Positions 62,740-64,000 of a stretch of 64,000 nucleotides of DNA are shown here, in pieces. The notes beneath the pieces were generated by a model, which was not told the DNA's origin, did not search any database, and saw only the letters and a list, made by a program, of their open reading frames with translations. The position numbers and the translations under genes were made by a program. The DNA is from Parapristionchus giblindavisi. Taxonomy: Eukaryota > Nematoda > Chromadorea > Rhabditida > Diplogasteridae. Each line of letters starts with the position of its first letter. Positions within the stretch are counted from its first letter, which is position 1. The stretch covers positions 1,736,001 to 1,800,000 of the forward strand of contig CALSFV010000006.1 of NCBI GenBank assembly GCA_943737045.1, read 5' to 3'.

Positions 62740-62747
62740 TATATAAA
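62740..62747 (+). promoter_or_regulatory. TATA-like sequence before the carboxylesterase
   Basis: TATATAAA lies about 20 bp upstream of the first ATG. That is too close for a standard TATA box feeding this ATG unless the leader is very short. It may only reflect AT-rich composition. Confidence 0.15.
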
Positions 62748-62757
62748 TCAATTTCCT

Positions 62758-62766
62758 TCATTCAGG
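62758..62766 (+). other. Candidate trans-splice acceptor at the carboxylesterase start
   Basis: A pyrimidine-rich tract ending TTCATTCAG at 62765 is followed by G and then ATG at 62767. In nematodes an acceptor with no matching donor placed directly before the ATG usually receives a spliced leader. An ordinary upstream 5' exon is the alternative. Confidence 0.4.
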
Positions 62767-64000
62767 ATGTTTATCCTCGTTCTGTTTTCCTTACTTTCTC
62801 TATCATATTGTTCATTGATCAATACTCCTTATGGAGAATTGGAGGGATTTCAATATCTAACTGAGACAGACATTCCTGTTCATGTCTTTCTTGGAGTCAG
62901 ATATGGACAAGCACCGATAGATGACAAACGATTCGAGGTATGATGAGACCTGTCCACTCTATGTGGGTTAACTCATTTTGCTTGCCGTAAATGATTTCGA
63001 ATTTTGAGAAAGCAGATATGGTCGAGAAATGGACTCCAGAGCTATATGAGGCTAAGAAATTCAAGCCAGGATGCTATCCATATATTGATTTGTACATGTT
63101 CGGAGAACAATCTGAAGATTGTCTATATTTGAATATTATTACGCCCACTCTTAAGGTAAGTCATAGTGATGCATGTACATATGTTTCACATAAAGTATGA
63201 AATCGTACGAAATGACCTAATGGAAAGATTTTTTGACAATGATATTGAGATAATGCTTTATATCACACACTATTTTCTCAAGATATTATTATGAAAAAAT
63301 ACAATAATAAAATAAATGTAGGGTGACAATCTTCCGGTGTTCGTTTTCATTCATGGTGGTGCATTCGAAACGGGAAGTACGGTTGAATACGGGTAAGATA
63401 TTTTATTTGTTTTGCTTATTTATTTCTTTATGACATCATATATTTACAATATATGGAGACAAAAATTATTTGCCAATTTCTAAATATGTTCATATTCGTT
63501 TCTGGAGTGTTAATATTTAAAAAAAGACATTTCAGATACAAAAAAGTCGCGGATGCTTTCGCTTCACAAGGAATAATCGTAGTGACGATTCAATACAGAT
63601 TAGGACCATTGGGTGAGATTTTACAATTACATTCTCTAATCATAATGATCGAAGTGAATGCAGAAATAGTGAGTAAAATGAAGAGATCAAGATAAAACTT
63701 ACGTCTTTTAAAGGTTTAATCAATTCGTTTAGGATTCTTCTCTTTGGGTGATTCATCTTCTCCTGGAAATATCGGTTTATGGGATCAAACACTTGCTCTC
63801 CAATTCCTTCATAAGGTTCAACATTAAATTATTTCAAATCGTAGTTGTTGAGTATGATTCTGTGGGAACGTCTCTTTCAAAAAATACATATGAAAATTTT
63901 AGATCCTACCTTCTTTCGGTGCAGATCTGAATAGGATTACAGTATCTGGTCTATCAGCAGGAGCATGTTCAACATCAGCATTGCAACTATCACCTCATTC
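62767..64000 (+). CDS. Type-B carboxylesterase, 5' part, secreted, runs off the window
   Basis: Hydrolyses carboxylic esters; a secreted or luminal alpha/beta-hydrolase. My exons are 62767-62937, 63009-63155, 63322-63392, 63536-63612, 63733-63815 and 63903-64000 (partial). All introns have GT and AG ends, and phases join cleanly to an open frame of about 217 residues. The protein starts with a signal peptide (MFILVLFSLLSLSYCS) and then the family's N-terminal strand pattern (INTPYGELEGF, FLGVRYGQAP). It contains the type-B signature EDCLYLNIITP (exon 2), the oxyanion-hole HGGAF (exon 3), the QYRLGPLG and PGNIGLWDQTLAL blocks, and the nucleophile elbow GLSAGA, with the active Ser at 63954-63956. 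Acid and His residues lie beyond the window. Family members are about 550 residues, so well over half is missing. Intron 1 ends in TTTTGAG, a weaker acceptor. Start and signal peptide support ATG 62767. No break is seen, so probably functional. Confidence 0.92.

Overview
This window is eukaryotic and most likely nematode. Introns are short, begin with GT and usually end in a TTTTCAG- or TTTAG-like acceptor. AT-rich intergenic DNA is full of small inverted-repeat transposons. The only clear host gene, at the right edge, is an intron-containing secreted carboxylesterase with a possible trans-splice acceptor just before its ATG. I cannot name the species from the sequence alone.

Region 1 (1-46883) is one uninterrupted tandem satellite of about 200 head-to-tail monomers. 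The basic length is 233 bp, with 227- and 230-bp variants. Monomers are arranged in nested higher-order repeats of 932, 1153, about 6.3-6.5 kb and 10201 bp. Each monomer resembles the 3'-terminal exon of a gene plus its upstream intron: TTGTTTCAG acceptor, short reading frame, TAA, AATAAA, then a GT-rich stretch. I see no sign that it is translated.

Region 2 (46884-54765) is the disrupted right side of the array. A 2.54-kb terminal-inverted-repeat (TIR) element inserted into a short palindrome of one monomer with a 4-bp duplication (GTAT). The element has about 680-bp TIRs and one intronless gene for a C2H2 zinc-finger protein, with no recognisable transposase. The element and flanking satellite were then duplicated in tandem (offset 3934 bp). 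The right end of the second copy abuts a 1.4-kb block of the same satellite in inverted orientation, which ends at 54765.

Region 3 (54766-61752) is a transposon graveyard. It holds a possible non-LTR retroposon tail, a small coding-like ORF inside an inverted repeat, a tRNA-like SINE fragment, and a foldback element (56815-61398). Into the left arm of the foldback an older, broken copy of the zinc-finger element inserted (57420-60136, TSD TTAT). A hAT-type MITE (58619-59112, 8-bp TSD) then inserted into that copy. A Tc1-like transposase fragment lies just outside the foldback.

Region 4 (61753-64000) is an ordinary intergenic stretch followed by the first six exons of the carboxylesterase, which runs off the window. 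It includes the oxyanion-hole HGG and the GLSAG nucleophile elbow.

The most noteworthy content is the apparently undescribed zinc-finger-carrying TIR element family (three copies, two different 4-bp TSDs, one nearly intact protein) and its interplay with a satellite whose monomer looks like a terminal exon.
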